64,000 nucleotides of DNA from Mesorhizobium shangrilense (GTDB lineage: Bacteria > Pseudomonadota > Alphaproteobacteria > Rhizobiales > Rhizobiaceae), in the NCBI RefSeq assembly GCF_040537815.1, contig NZ_JBEWSZ010000013.1, positions 21,689-85,688 on the forward strand, in the 5' to 3' direction. The notes beneath the pieces are model-generated. The model did not search any database. It was given only the letters and a program-made list of their open reading frames with translations, and was not told where the DNA came from. Shown here one piece after another: positions 25,318 to 35,002 of the stretch (the stretch's first letter is position 1; every line of letters begins with the position of its first letter). Position numbers and translations under genes: made by a program.

Positions 25318-26155
25318 ATAATTCCTCCGGCACGGTGATCAGGTAGGTGGGATCAAGGCGACCGCCCGGCACGAGCATCCGCTTCCCGGTACCTAGATTG
25401 ACGGCCTCTTTGTTGAGGTGCTTGCGCCACGGGTGGTTGTGGCGGTCGGCGAAGAAGAAGAACAGGCGTTTGACCTTGATACTCTTGCAGTCCACGAGCA
25501 GCTTCTGCAGCCGTCGGGGACTGAGGGTAGTGAGCCCTTCTATGATTTTGTCGGCCTGGTCGAAACTCTCATGGCCGGGCAGCCCGTCCAGCATTTCAAG
25601 GACGGCGCGCTCAGGCGTTGAAAGTGTCAGCGGCCATTCCCACTGGCCCCATGGCATAACCCGGAAAGAGCCGCCGTGGATATTGTCGTCGCTGACATGG
25701 CTGCCGTCTTTGAGGTTCCACGCCAGACTGGTAAGCCCGAAGTGTATAGGCTCATTGCGAAACAGCGCCTCGCTATTGTGATAGACGAACGTAATTTGCA
25801 GCGGGAGCTTGTTCAGCCAGGTGGGCGCTTCGTCGGGGCCATAGAGGTGAACCTCTTTCTCTTCCCGCCTGAGATAGTGAGAAAATCCGTGGAGTGACAG
25901 CGCCGTGCCTCCACCAACAAGGAGCGGTTTCATCAGCAGGGTCTGCAGCGATATGACCACATGCTCCCACAGGAGTTTTCCGCCGGGCTTGCGATAGGCG
26001 CCGTGAGCGACGCGTTCGAGCCAGCCGTTGGTTACGTATTTCCGGCAAAGCTGCGCAGAGTAGCCGCGCTCCTTCAACCATGCCGAATCTACGACCAGCC
26101 CTTCGGGAAGTTCGCGTTGGAGGTGGTTTAGTTTTCCATGGAATTCTTCACTCAT
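25304..26155 (-). CDS. abiEi: AbiEi-family antitoxin/transcription factor
   Basis: This 283-residue protein has the AbiEi layout: an N-terminal winged helix (WLKERGYSAQLCRKYVTNGWLERVAHGAYRKPGG, described in pieces) and a larger C-terminal domain with GGGTALSLHGFSHYL. It represses its own promoter and neutralises AbiEii. ATG 26155 is followed by the toxin gene with an overlap. The AT-rich stretch at 26156-26220 is a likely promoter/operator, though I could not define repeats in it. Confidence 0.88.
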   Translation of the reverse strand: MSEEFHGKLNHLQRELPEGLVVDSAWLKERGYSAQLCRKYVTNGWLERVAHGAYRKPGGKLLWEHVVISLQTLLMKPLLVGGGTALSLHGFSHYLRREEKEVHLYGPDEAPTWLNKLPLQITFVYHNSEALFRNEPIHFGLTSLAWNLKDGSHVSDDNIHGGSFRVMPWGQWEWPLTLSTPERAVLEMLDGLPGHESFDQADKIIEGLTTLSPRRLQKLLVDCKSIKVKRLFFFFADRHNHPWRKHLNKEAVNLGTGKRMLVPGGRLDPTYLITVPEELYAGQ

Positions 26156-26320
26156 GGTTTATATTATAGGAGATTTCTAAACCGAAAGTCAAGTTCATAT
26201 TTTCCAGTATTTATAAACCCAGAGGCTACAAATAGAGGCGCTATCAAACCGCAATTTTCCTTTCGCTAGGAGCGGTAGGGGGCTGGCAGGCCGGAGTTCC
26301 GTCCACGCCGACGATGCCGC

Positions 26321-26857
26321 CTAAACGACGGCCACCTTCTTGAATCCTGGCGGCAAGATAATGGTCGAAGCGGTCAACGCCTTAACGGGATAGAGGAGGA
26401 TCAGCACATTGTGCTGGGTATCGAACGCCTCAGCGACGCACTCGTGCGAAGTTCCATTCTTGTCTGTAATCGACAAGGAAACAGGACGCGTCATCTTGCG
26501 GCCGATCGGCAGTACCGGGCCCAGGGTATGGTTCAAGGTAACGACTATATCTGACGGCCGTCCGAACTGCGCGATGAAGGAAGGGGAAGGCTCGATGCGG
26601 CGGAGTCTGGCTTCAGCACCGTGCCCGGCAACGAACCCGTTGGGCTCCAGAATATAGGCGACGCACGCACGATGATTGGTGCTGGCAAATTCCCGCGCCG
26701 ACGCGTAGACTGACGCCCCGAATTTTTTCGCAAGCTTCATTGGGGTTTTGATTTCGAACGCGCAGTCGGCGGCATGCCGTGCGAAGGCGTCCCCTTTGAA
26801 AAGCGCGTAACGCGCGAAGTTATTTGCCTCGCGTGGGGTGCTTAGACACCCGCACAC
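26321..26857 (-). pseudogene. C-terminal fragment of an ImmA/IrrE-type protein
   Basis: The frame begins with REANNFARYALFKGDAF and continues with KLAKKFGASVYASAREFA, resembling the region after the zinc motif of ImmA/IrrE metallopeptidases. It is followed by a domain of unknown role. The HExxH motif that should lie just before is absent. The first residues are not convincing and the effector gene ends at 26925, so the 5' part has probably been lost. These proteins often regulate mobile elements. Confidence 0.5.
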
Positions 26858-26924
26858 ACGGTCTGGGTGGTGTCGGCGAGAAGAGAGAAGCCGCTCCAGC
26901 GAGCTCTATCTACAGAAGCCGACA

Positions 26925-29900
26925 TCATCCCCTGAGTCGGGTTTGCAGTGCCTGCCGATTGACGACGAGGTTGTCGAGGTTCAGCAGGTCTGGCTGCAAT
27001 CTTTGCAATCGCCTAACCAGCGCCCGCGTACCGTCCACCACGAAGACGCCGCAATCATAACCGTTCCGCTGTTGGGCCATGCCGGGTGACATCAGGCCGG
27101 AATGGCCCAGCCTTGCTGCGAGCTCTGCTGCAGGCTTGTCATTGTATCCCCTGTTGGAGTCGTAGTGATAAGCAACCGGCCTTTCCCGCTCGCTGCGATC
27201 AACGAACAGCAGCGACCAATGGCTACCGCGGCGATTAGGATCCGTAGCACTGGCATCGTTCACCGGCACGAACAGGAAGTCGGCTCTATCGTCCCCATTC
27301 TGATCATCGACGACGCGCCGGAATGCGCGTGACGCGTCGCTCTCGGCGCCCAAGCGCAGATGATAGTGGGCTACGAGGGGATCCACGAACCGCGTTCGGG
27401 CGGCCAGATCTGGATTGTTCCGCTGCAACTCCTGCGCCAGGAGCTCGTAATCCCTCAGGATATGTTCGTCGCCCAGCCATTGCCTGGCGCCGAGCACCCG
27501 CCCGCTGCGGTCGTGGGACGAGGCTGTAGGATACGAAGCCCCGATCTGAGCATCGGAGGATGTGCTCGGAAACACTGGCGCATAATGAGCATCGTCACGC
27601 AGCTCGTGCGGTGTGGACGGCAAATCAAGGAGAGACCCAAGCCCGCGGTAGAAATCTGACGACAGAGCCCTTGCCGGTGCCGCTAACGCAGCTTCACTCA
27701 TGGGCCGAGGTCGAGGGTGATGGATGAGCTGAACGTCATTGGGCCCTCCGGTCCCCAAGACGGCGGTGTAGCGCTCACCGCGAATGTCGTAGCTCATCAC
27801 CCGCTGTTCCGCGTCCGGCAACAGGCCCAAGTGGCTCAAGCTAGAGAGCATCGTTTCCGGGGCGGATTGGGTGCGGTGGGAAAAGTCCTCGGGAACGGCG
27901 AATGAAACATCAATTGTCTCGCCGACAGGGGGGGCGGTCTCCTCAGCCCTCGCGGACGCTGGCACGGCCTGCTCCATCGTCGGTCGAAAGAGCTCTGGCG
28001 AGGCGGAATTTCCCACCCGCAAGCTGGGCTTCGGAGCGAGTTCCGGTCGATATCTCAGTGGTACCTCCTCGCTTGGTAGCAGGCTGCTCCTGTCCAGTGC
28101 ACCCATCAGCTCGTCCGGCGCGCGCCGGTCGCCGTGGCGCCAGTTCAAGTGACGAACGGCCCCTCCGAAATCCGGTGCTTGGTGATGGTGCGCAGTTGGC
28201 ACGGGAGACGATGGTAGAACCGCGTCGTCTTCATTACCTTCCCCTGGGAGGTTCTCTGGCCAACCGAATGCCTCCTGCGGTGCGCTGTGCTGCGCAGCGG
28301 CGTCCCCAATGGGACTAGCGTCCATGCCGACCGTGTCTTCCGGATGAGCAGCAAGGGCAATTTCGCGTCCGAGTGCGGCGCGCGGCAGGAACTTCTGGAG
28401 ATGAACCAGTGCAGCACCGATCTTTTGCTCACCACCGGAGTCCTTATAGCGCCTGACATCTTCATCCAGCGACCCCTCGTGAATCCGAGCCGCAATCCCC
28501 GGCTTGTTGTTTTCACGCAGGTATTGACTGAAACGTTTAAGAACAGTTGCATAGCTGCGAGTGGTATTTGGAGTCGGCCAGATCGCAGGCGCTGCCTCGT
28601 ACTGTTTGATGAGGGCCGCTGTGTATCTTCTGATGAGCGCCGCGTCGTCAGGATCGGGATTCAGGGCAGTGCGCCCCACCATTGGCGCGGCTCCGCCCGC
28701 CGACTTCTTGAGCTGACCCAGTGCGCCAGCCACGGATGAGGAACCACCCTTGCTCTCGTACTCCTTGAGATCCTGATTCAGCGACGGATGGTAAAGCCGA
28801 GCAGCAAATCCCCGCCTGTTGTTTTCAAGGAGCCAACGACCAAAGCCGAAAAGAAGACTTACATTGCGCGTGACCGTGCTCTCCTTGGCCTTACCCGCGC
28901 GGAGTGCTGACCTCAGCCCTTCAATAACGGTCGCATCGCTGGAATAAAGAGGACGCTTGTTGCGACCGTCGGAGACCACTATCGGAGGATCCGGCTGCAT
29001 TGCCGAGGGCATCGACCCACCGCCTCCGGCATGCGGTGCTGGGGTGTATTCGTGCTCGTCCCCGGGCATCATAAGCCGCGCCCCCCATGCCGATGTACCC
29101 ACTTGATGGGCGGGGTCCTGCATCGGTTCGATCTCCTCCATCTCCTCCCGCAACCAAGCCAAAGCTTGTCGAGCGGCCTGCGCGGCCTCGCCAACCGCGG
29201 AGGATGTCTCCTCAGCCCTGGCGAACGCCGGCCCGGCAGGCGCCGGCACAGAATGAGAATGGTCACGCAACTCGAACGGTGCGGGCGGAGCCAGATCAAC
29301 CACTGACGAATGCGGCGCATGATGATGCCGCGTCGTTGAGTGACCCGGCTGCAGCACCGAGGCACCCAGCATCGGCACACCGCCTCCGGCGTACGGCGCC
29401 GCGGCGTGTTCCTGTCCGCTCCCTTGCATCATGGGCTGCGCTTCCCATGGCAATGCGCCCGCTTGATGAGTGGGGGCCTGCATCAGCACGCGAGCGCCTG
29501 AATTGTCGATCTCGCTTAGCCGCGGCTCAGTGGCAACGTCGCCTGGCGGGAGGCTGCTCCTGTCCAGTGCACCCATCAGCTCGTCCGGCGCGCGCTGGTC
29601 GCCGTGGCGCCAGTTCGAGTGACGAACGGCCCCTCCGAAATCCGGTGCTTGGTGATGGTGCGCAGTTGGCACGGGAGACGATGGTAGAACCACGTCGTCT
29701 TCATTACCTTCCCCTGGGAGCTTCTCTGGCCAACCGAATGCCTCCTGCGGCGCGCTGTGCTGCGCAGCGGCGTCCCCAATGGGACTAGCGTCCATGCCGA
29801 CCGTGCCTTCCGGATGAGCAGCAAGGGCAAATTCGCGTCCGAGTGCGGCGCGCGGCAGGAACTTCTGGAGATGAACCAGTGCAGCACCGATCTTTTGGTC

Positions 29901-32060
29901 ACCACCGGAGTCCTTATAGCGCCTGACATCTTCATCCAGCGACTCCTCGTGAATCCGAGCCGCAATCCCCGGCTTGTTGTTTTCACGCAGGTACTCACTA
30001 AAGCGGGTAAGAGCATGTGCATATCTCCTGGTGGTATTTGACGGGACATTGTTCGCAAAGGCCGACGCTTGGTACTTTTGGACGAGTGCTTCGTGGGGAT
30101 AACCTTCAAGGATGGGTCCGCTCGCTGCGGCCTTGAGATTAGCTAGTGCCGTAACGACGGACGAAGGACCACCCTTTCTCTCGAACTCCTGGACATCCCG
30201 GGTCAGCGACTCGTCGTCAAACCGAGCAGCAAGGCTCGGCTTGTTGTTTTCAAAGAGCCAACGAGCCAAGTTGAGTAGATGCTCTCCATTGGACTCGATG
30301 ATCGCTTGCCCAAATCCCAAGATAAGGGACGCGTCATCGGAATAAAGAGGGCGCGTGCTGCCAGTTACGCAAACCCCTGTTGGCTGGCCCGGCTGCACCG
30401 CCGGGGGCATCGACCCACCGCCTCCGGCATGCGGTGCTGGGGTGTATTCGTGCTCGTCCCCGGGCATCATAAGCCGCGCCTCCCATGCCGATGTACCCAC
30501 TTGATGGGCGGGGTCCTGCATCGGTTCGATCTCCTCCATCTCCTCCCGCAACCAAGCCAAAGCTTGTCGAGCGGCCTGCGCGGCCTCGCCAACCGCGGAG
30601 GATGTCTCCTCAGCCCTGGCGAACGCCGGCCCGGCAGGCGCCGGCACAGAATGAGAATGGTCACGCAACTCGAACGGTGCGGGCGGAGCCAGATCAACCA
30701 CTGACGAATGCGGCGCATGATGATGCCGCGTCGTTGAGTGACCCGGCTGCAGCACCGAGGCACCCAGCATGGGCACACCGCCTCCGGCGTACGGCGCCGC
30801 GGCGTGTTCCTGTCCGCTCCCTTGCATCATGGGCTGCGCCTCCCATGGCAATGCGCCCGCTTGATGAGTGGGGGCCTGCATCAACACGCGAGCGCCTGAA
30901 TTGCCGATCTCGCTCAGCTGCGGCTCAGTGGCAACGTCCTGCAGATCGTTCAGGGTCCTCTGCCTCTTCGCCGGTCTCAACTCCGCTGTATCATGCTCAC
31001 TATTGATGAGGACCTCCTCGCATGGCGGGAGGCTGCTCCCGAGAAGTGCACCGATCAGCTCGTCCGCGGCCTGCAGGTAGTCGTGGCGCCAGCTTAGGGG
31101 ACGAAAGGACTCTGCGGGATCCGGATCAAAACTTAACTGCGAAGAGAGTTGATCCTCCGACGGTCGCTGAAGCTCGTCTGGATCGATAGCTAAGACTGAC
31201 GAATGGACCGGTTCAGCGCCTACCGCGTCGGGCGAGCGCCGAATCTGCTCTTCGTTGACAGCTAGCACTGGCGGGGCGGCAGCCTGACCCCCGTCCTGTC
31301 GAGAGCCGCTCGCCACGGAAGCGCCGCCCCCGCCGTTGTCACGAGTGACACTAAACCCGTCATCAGCTGAAGCACCGAACTCACGATACCTACGGAGGGT
31401 CTGCGACGCCTGATGATCATTCCGGAATGACTGGTCAGCATAGGCGAGCAAGAAATCGTCATCGAGCGCATTGATCGTTTCGCGTCGAGGCTCGAGATGT
31501 TTCGCTGACGTGCGAAGGGCCGCAGCATAATTCTGCGCGGTGTCCGGTTTCAGCCGTGGGAGCGCAACGTCTGCCTCGACCGACCTCTCGATGAGGCTCT
31601 GGTTGTTTTGACCAGCCGGTGCACTACGCTCGCGAAACTTACGAAGCGCCTCCAAGGCGGGCCGCATTAGCGCCTTCGGGAACGCCGCGTCAGCGATAGC
31701 GACCAACGAATCGTGACCAAGGCCTTCAATCGTCTCGCCCCGAAACCCGAGATAATCCCCCAATCTGCGAAGAGCCCCAACATAATTCTGCACGGTCTTC
31801 GACTGCAGTTTCCGCCGCGCAGCGTCTGCCTGAACGGCGGCGTCGATGAGGCTCAGGTCTCCCTGAGACAGATGAGGATGGAACGGGTCTGGCAGAGTCG
31901 GAAAGCCGGGGGCGGGAATTTGGGCAGCGGCTCGGCGCGCCTCGCCCAAGTGCTGCTCAAAGCCCTCTTGCCCGGCCTGTCCCGCTTGCTCTTGCGATAC
32001 CGCGTGCTGCACCTGCCGCCAAGCTGTTACGCTGGATGGGTCAAGTTTGTGCGGGTCCAC
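26925..32060 (-). CDS. nopD: Giant Ulp1/C48 SUMO protease, NopD-type type III effector
   Basis: This 1711-residue protein ends in a Ulp1 (C48) cysteine protease domain, about residues 1510-1711. The catalytic His is in GSHWSLLFVD (about 1614), the Asp in HYDSN (about 1634) and the Cys in NGYDCGVFV (about 1670), with Gln just before. Such domains in XopD, NopD and Bel2-5 cleave SUMO from plant proteins in the nucleus. The N-terminal 1400 residues hold at least six helical repeats of about 60 residues (for example KRFSQYLRENNKPGIAARI), a basic NLS-like AKRQR near residue 360, and two large near-identical segments. The GTG start lies 43 bases after a tts-box core, so TtsI-dependent expression and type III export are likely. 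The symbol is by family resemblance. Confidence 0.88.
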   Translation of the reverse strand: MDPHKLDPSSVTAWRQVQHAVSQEQAGQAGQEGFEQHLGEARRAAAQIPAPGFPTLPDPFHPHLSQGDLSLIDAAVQADAARRKLQSKTVQNYVGALRRLGDYLGFRGETIEGLGHDSLVAIADAAFPKALMRPALEALRKFRERSAPAGQNNQSLIERSVEADVALPRLKPDTAQNYAAALRTSAKHLEPRRETINALDDDFLLAYADQSFRNDHQASQTLRRYREFGASADDGFSVTRDNGGGGASVASGSRQDGGQAAAPPVLAVNEEQIRRSPDAVGAEPVHSSVLAIDPDELQRPSEDQLSSQLSFDPDPAESFRPLSWRHDYLQAADELIGALLGSSLPPCEEVLINSEHDTAELRPAKRQRTLNDLQDVATEPQLSEIGNSGARVLMQAPTHQAGALPWEAQPMMQGSGQEHAAAPYAGGGVPMLGASVLQPGHSTTRHHHAPHSSVVDLAPPAPFELRDHSHSVPAPAGPAFARAEETSSAVGEAAQAARQALAWLREEMEEIEPMQDPAHQVGTSAWEARLMMPGDEHEYTPAPHAGGGGSMPPAVQPGQPTGVCVTGSTRPLYSDDASLILGFGQAIIESNGEHLLNLARWLFENNKPSLAARFDDESLTRDVQEFERKGGPSSVVTALANLKAAASGPILEGYPHEALVQKYQASAFANNVPSNTTRRYAHALTRFSEYLRENNKPGIAARIHEESLDEDVRRYKDSGGDQKIGAALVHLQKFLPRAALGREFALAAHPEGTVGMDASPIGDAAAQHSAPQEAFGWPEKLPGEGNEDDVVLPSSPVPTAHHHQAPDFGGAVRHSNWRHGDQRAPDELMGALDRSSLPPGDVATEPRLSEIDNSGARVLMQAPTHQAGALPWEAQPMMQGSGQEHAAAPYAGGGVPMLGASVLQPGHSTTRHHHAPHSSVVDLAPPAPFELRDHSHSVPAPAGPAFARAEETSSAVGEAAQAARQALAWLREEMEEIEPMQDPAHQVGTSAWGARLMMPGDEHEYTPAPHAGGGGSMPSAMQPDPPIVVSDGRNKRPLYSSDATVIEGLRSALRAGKAKESTVTRNVSLLFGFGRWLLENNRRGFAARLYHPSLNQDLKEYESKGGSSSVAGALGQLKKSAGGAAPMVGRTALNPDPDDAALIRRYTAALIKQYEAAPAIWPTPNTTRSYATVLKRFSQYLRENNKPGIAARIHEGSLDEDVRRYKDSGGEQKIGAALVHLQKFLPRAALGREIALAAHPEDTVGMDASPIGDAAAQHSAPQEAFGWPENLPGEGNEDDAVLPSSPVPTAHHHQAPDFGGAVRHLNWRHGDRRAPDELMGALDRSSLLPSEEVPLRYRPELAPKPSLRVGNSASPELFRPTMEQAVPASARAEETAPPVGETIDVSFAVPEDFSHRTQSAPETMLSSLSHLGLLPDAEQRVMSYDIRGERYTAVLGTGGPNDVQLIHHPRPRPMSEAALAAPARALSSDFYRGLGSLLDLPSTPHELRDDAHYAPVFPSTSSDAQIGASYPTASSHDRSGRVLGARQWLGDEHILRDYELLAQELQRNNPDLAARTRFVDPLVAHYHLRLGAESDASRAFRRVVDDQNGDDRADFLFVPVNDASATDPNRRGSHWSLLFVDRSERERPVAYHYDSNRGYNDKPAAELAARLGHSGLMSPGMAQQRNGYDCGVFVVDGTRALVRRLQRLQPDLLNLDNLVVNRQALQTRLRG
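28081..28523 (-). repeat. Effector internal repeat B, copy 2 (protein order)
   Basis: Nearly identical to 29551-29993 (offset 1470). It encodes a proline/histidine-rich linker and one helical repeat. Confidence 0.9.
29006..29540 (-). repeat. Effector internal repeat A, copy 2 (protein order)
   Basis: Nearly identical to 30404-30938 (offset 1398, a multiple of three). It encodes a His/Pro-rich disordered segment with WLREEMEEIEPMQDPAH. Confidence 0.9.
29551..29993 (-). repeat. Effector internal repeat B, copy 1
   Basis: Partner of 28081-28523; the few differences are mostly single bases, so duplication or gene conversion is recent. Confidence 0.9.
30404..30938 (-). repeat. Effector internal repeat A, copy 1
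   Basis: Partner of 29006-29540. The A and B copies together make a tandem unit of roughly 1.4 kb that keeps the reading frame. Confidence 0.9.
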
Positions 32061-32102
32061 GCTAGCCTCACGTCCACATATCGGCTGAGCAACCTACTCG
32101 GG

Positions 32103-32124
32103 CAAACTTTCGACAAGCTGACGA
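32103..32124 (-). promoter_or_regulatory. tts box core (TtsI site) before the effector
   Basis: On the minus strand the site reads TCGTCAGCTTGTCGAAAGTT, matching the conserved tts-box core with GTCAGCTT and TCGAAAG. It lies 43 bases upstream of the GTG start. TtsI activates type III secretion and effector genes after flavonoid/NodD signalling. Confidence 0.75.
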
Positions 32125-32326
32125 GGTCCGCGGTCCCAGAGCGCGTAGGACCTAATTTTCTGCGCGCCGATTGTGCTGCCGCGATGTAGCCTGCTTGCCA
32201 GCTCGGCAGCTACGGCTCGCAACGAGCGTCGTAGGCTTGCCGCGCCGGTGGTGACGCTGCAGGTTAGCCCCGGATGCCAGCGCCCAAAGGCTTGACGCAG
32301 CGTCAGGGAGTGACAATATTTGGGGC

Positions 32327-32815
32327 TCACGACTTGATCGCCGCGGCGTCGCTGAAGCCGTGGCGCGCGCCCGGTCCGGTTCCGAAGGGGACCGCCCAGT
32401 CGCTGCCGCCGCAATGATTGAAGACCGCCTCGATACGGCCCTGTTCGATGCGCTGCGACCAGATATAATCTGGGCGGCCCACGCTTCCGGCCGCGATGAC
32501 TCGGTCGAACTGCAGATCGTCGAATTCGGGAAGCGCGAGCAGCTGAACGAACAGCTGGCTGCCTAAGCTGTGAATGACGACGTCGGGCGGTTCGGGGATC
32601 CTGCTCGCCCGCGCGTGCGCGATTCCGGTCCGGATGGTGGTGCCCAGTTGGCGGGCCAGCGTGCGGTGTTGCCAGCGCGGCAGAACGCTGAAGCGGATCA
32701 GCCCATACTTGAAGATGAGGACGGGCGCGCTGTACTTAAGTTTGGTCGCGCAGCGCCAGCGAATGCGATCTTCGCGGCAACGGGCAAGCGCTATCCGCGC
32801 GCTGCCCATCGACAC
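32327..32815 (-). pseudogene. Fragment of an alpha/beta-hydrolase-like protein
   Basis: The 162-residue frame contains a nucleophile-elbow-like VVIHSLGSQLFVQLL and a later FDRVIAAGSVGRPDYIW strand-turn, which suggests an alpha/beta hydrolase core. The usual GxSxG reads IHSLG, the N-terminal part is short and a C-terminal catalytic His is not evident. It is probably a remnant. Confidence 0.4.
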
Positions 32816-33052
32816 CGAAATCCCGAGATCTTTCTGACCGCTGTCAGAGGCATAAGGTCAATGGCATTTGCCGGTGGATGTGCCGATCTTGCAGCCTTCT
32901 GCCGTCACATAGCCGCGAACAAAAATGCGTATCGGAATAACCACGAATCGCGACAATGATAGTGATGACTGATGACCGCAGTCCACCGGACGATAATAAA
33001 TGGGGTAGCACCCCTGCTCTGTTCGGAACGTCCTTGTCGTGGTCAGCGCCGG

Positions 33053-35002
33053 TCAATCGCGAGATAACGCCTCGATGGGTTTCAAACGCGCCGCTTTTTT
33101 CGCAGGAAAAAAGCCAAAGACCGCACCGACCACAACAGCCATGACGCAACCGACGCTGACTGCGTGCAACGAGATCACCATCGGAATAGGTGTTCCGATG
33201 GAGTGGGTGAGCGCGCCAAGGCCGAAGGCGAGGGCGACGCCCGCGCACCCCCCCATGATAGTGATGGCAAGGGTCTCGATCAAAAACTGCAACATAATAT
33301 CGCTCGTCCGGGCTCCGACTGCCATCCGCAGGCCGATTTCGTTGGTGCGTTCGGTGATCGAGACCAGCATGATATTCATCACGCCGATACCTCCGACCAA
33401 CAGCGTAACAGATCCGACAGACACTAAGAGCATCGAGAGAGTTCGGGTCGTCTTCTCAATCGACCGTCGTATTCGATCGGTATTGTATGTGAAGAAATCC
33501 CGCGTTCCGTGACGTTTCTCCAAGAACGCTATCACGGCTTTCTCGCCAACGTCCGTACCAACGCTCTCGTTGATTCGGACCATTATCTCGGGCAGCCGTT
33601 GCGGGCCCGAGATGCGGGACATCATGCTGATGTGCGGAATGAACACTTGCGGGCGCTCGTCCTGCCCTAAGGCTCCGCCGAGCTCTCCAATGGCGCCGAC
33701 AATCACGAAGGGCACACCCTTTACGACCAGGATCTCACCAATCGGGCTCCTTGAATCTCCGAAGAACGTTCGTCGGATGTTGTTATCGATGATCGCTTCC
33801 TGCAGAGTGCGATTTTCACCGCCGGTGAATCGGTTGCCTTGCGTTAAGGGAAGTTCCGCGATGTCGAAATAGGCGTTGCTCACTCCCTTGATTACTCCGT
33901 CGACGGTCCTACTCTCGAACATGAGCTGCCCGGTTTCCTCAGCCAACGGACTGACACTATTTATGTAAGATTGCTCTGCCAGGGCGGCCGCATCGTCGGC
34001 GGTGAGCGTATCGACATTTCCGCGGTTGCGGTCATCCCAGCCGGTGCCAGGGAAGATGCTGATCGAGTTTGCGCCAAGGCTGTTGATCTGATCGAGAACG
34101 ATCGCCCGGCCTCCCTCACCGAGACCAACGACGGCGATTACAGACATGATCCCCACGACGATACCGAGCAGTGTGAGAGCGCTACGCAGCCAATGTGCAG
34201 CAATCGATTGGAATGCTATTCTGGCAGCCTCGGACGTTCTTCTGAGGAAGCTTGTCAGGAAATCGGCCTTTTCCGCAAAATCGACCAGACCGGGCAAGGG
34301 AGGCCCTCCAGTCGCGACGTTGCGTCGATCGGAGACGATCTGTCCGTCGTTGATCTCGACGATCCGATCGGCGTGTCGAGCTACGCCCATGTCGTGTGTA
34401 ACCATGACGATGGTGTGTCCTTCCCCATGAAGGGTCTTCAGGTGGTCCAGAACAATCGCCCCGCTCTTTGAATCGAGCGACCCTGTCGGCTCATCTGCAA
34501 GAATGATCTCTCCCCCATTCATCAACGCTCGGGCGATCGATACGCGCTGCTGCTGCCCACCCGACATTTCCATAGGGCGATGATGGAGCCGATCTTCCAG
34601 ACCGAGTTGGGTTAGCAATCGCCGGGCTCGGGCTTGCCGCCTCAACTTCGAAACGCCGTTATAGATCGCTGGCACCTCGACGTTCGAAACTGCGCTCAGC
34701 GAGTTCAGAAGGTGATACCGTTGAAACACAAAGCCGAAATGCCTGCGCCTGAGTTCTGCGAGCGCGTCCTGACCAAGAGCCGACACATCCTGCCCGGCCA
34801 AAAGGTAAGTGCCGGCCGTCGGCGCATCCAAGCACCCCAGGATGTTCATGAGCGTCGATTTGCCGGAACCGCTCGCGCCCACAAGCGCAACGAATTCGCC
34901 GCGCTCTATGTCGAGATTGATTGCGCCAAGCGCCTCGACGGTTTCTCCTCCCAGGGTGAAAGAACGGCCAAGATCGCGGAGCTCTACCAGATGGGTCATC
35001 AT
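33053..35002 (-). CDS. macB: MacB-type ABC transporter (ATPase-permease fusion)
   Basis: This 649-residue protein joins an N-terminal ABC ATPase (Walker A GASGSGKST, signature MSGGQQQR, Walker B ILADEPTGS, H-loop VTHD) to a C-terminal MacB permease. The permease has one membrane helix, a large periplasmic domain and three terminal helices (GVMNIMLVSITERTNEIG). It would export peptides, toxins or small molecules with the adaptor encoded just upstream and an outer-membrane channel. Its first ATG directly abuts the adaptor stop codon; a second ATG follows. No TolC gene is in the window. Confidence 0.92.
   Translation of the reverse strand: MMTHLVELRDLGRSFTLGGETVEALGAINLDIERGEFVALVGASGSGKSTLMNILGCLDAPTAGTYLLAGQDVSALGQDALAELRRRHFGFVFQRYHLLNSLSAVSNVEVPAIYNGVSKLRRQARARRLLTQLGLEDRLHHRPMEMSGGQQQRVSIARALMNGGEIILADEPTGSLDSKSGAIVLDHLKTLHGEGHTIVMVTHDMGVARHADRIVEINDGQIVSDRRNVATGGPPLPGLVDFAEKADFLTSFLRRTSEAARIAFQSIAAHWLRSALTLLGIVVGIMSVIAVVGLGEGGRAIVLDQINSLGANSISIFPGTGWDDRNRGNVDTLTADDAAALAEQSYINSVSPLAEETGQLMFESRTVDGVIKGVSNAYFDIAELPLTQGNRFTGGENRTLQEAIIDNNIRRTFFGDSRSPIGEILVVKGVPFVIVGAIGELGGALGQDERPQVFIPHISMMSRISGPQRLPEIMVRINESVGTDVGEKAVIAFLEKRHGTRDFFTYNTDRIRRSIEKTTRTLSMLLVSVGSVTLLVGGIGVMNIMLVSITERTNEIGLRMAVGARTSDIMLQFLIETLAITIMGGCAGVALAFGLGALTHSIGTPIPMVISLHAVSVGCVMAVVVGAVFGFFPAKKAARLKPIEALSRD

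Noticed and set aside
28081..30938. Tandem repeats considered as a CRISPR-like or satellite array
   Set aside because: Units are hundreds of bases long, keep the reading frame and lie inside the effector gene.
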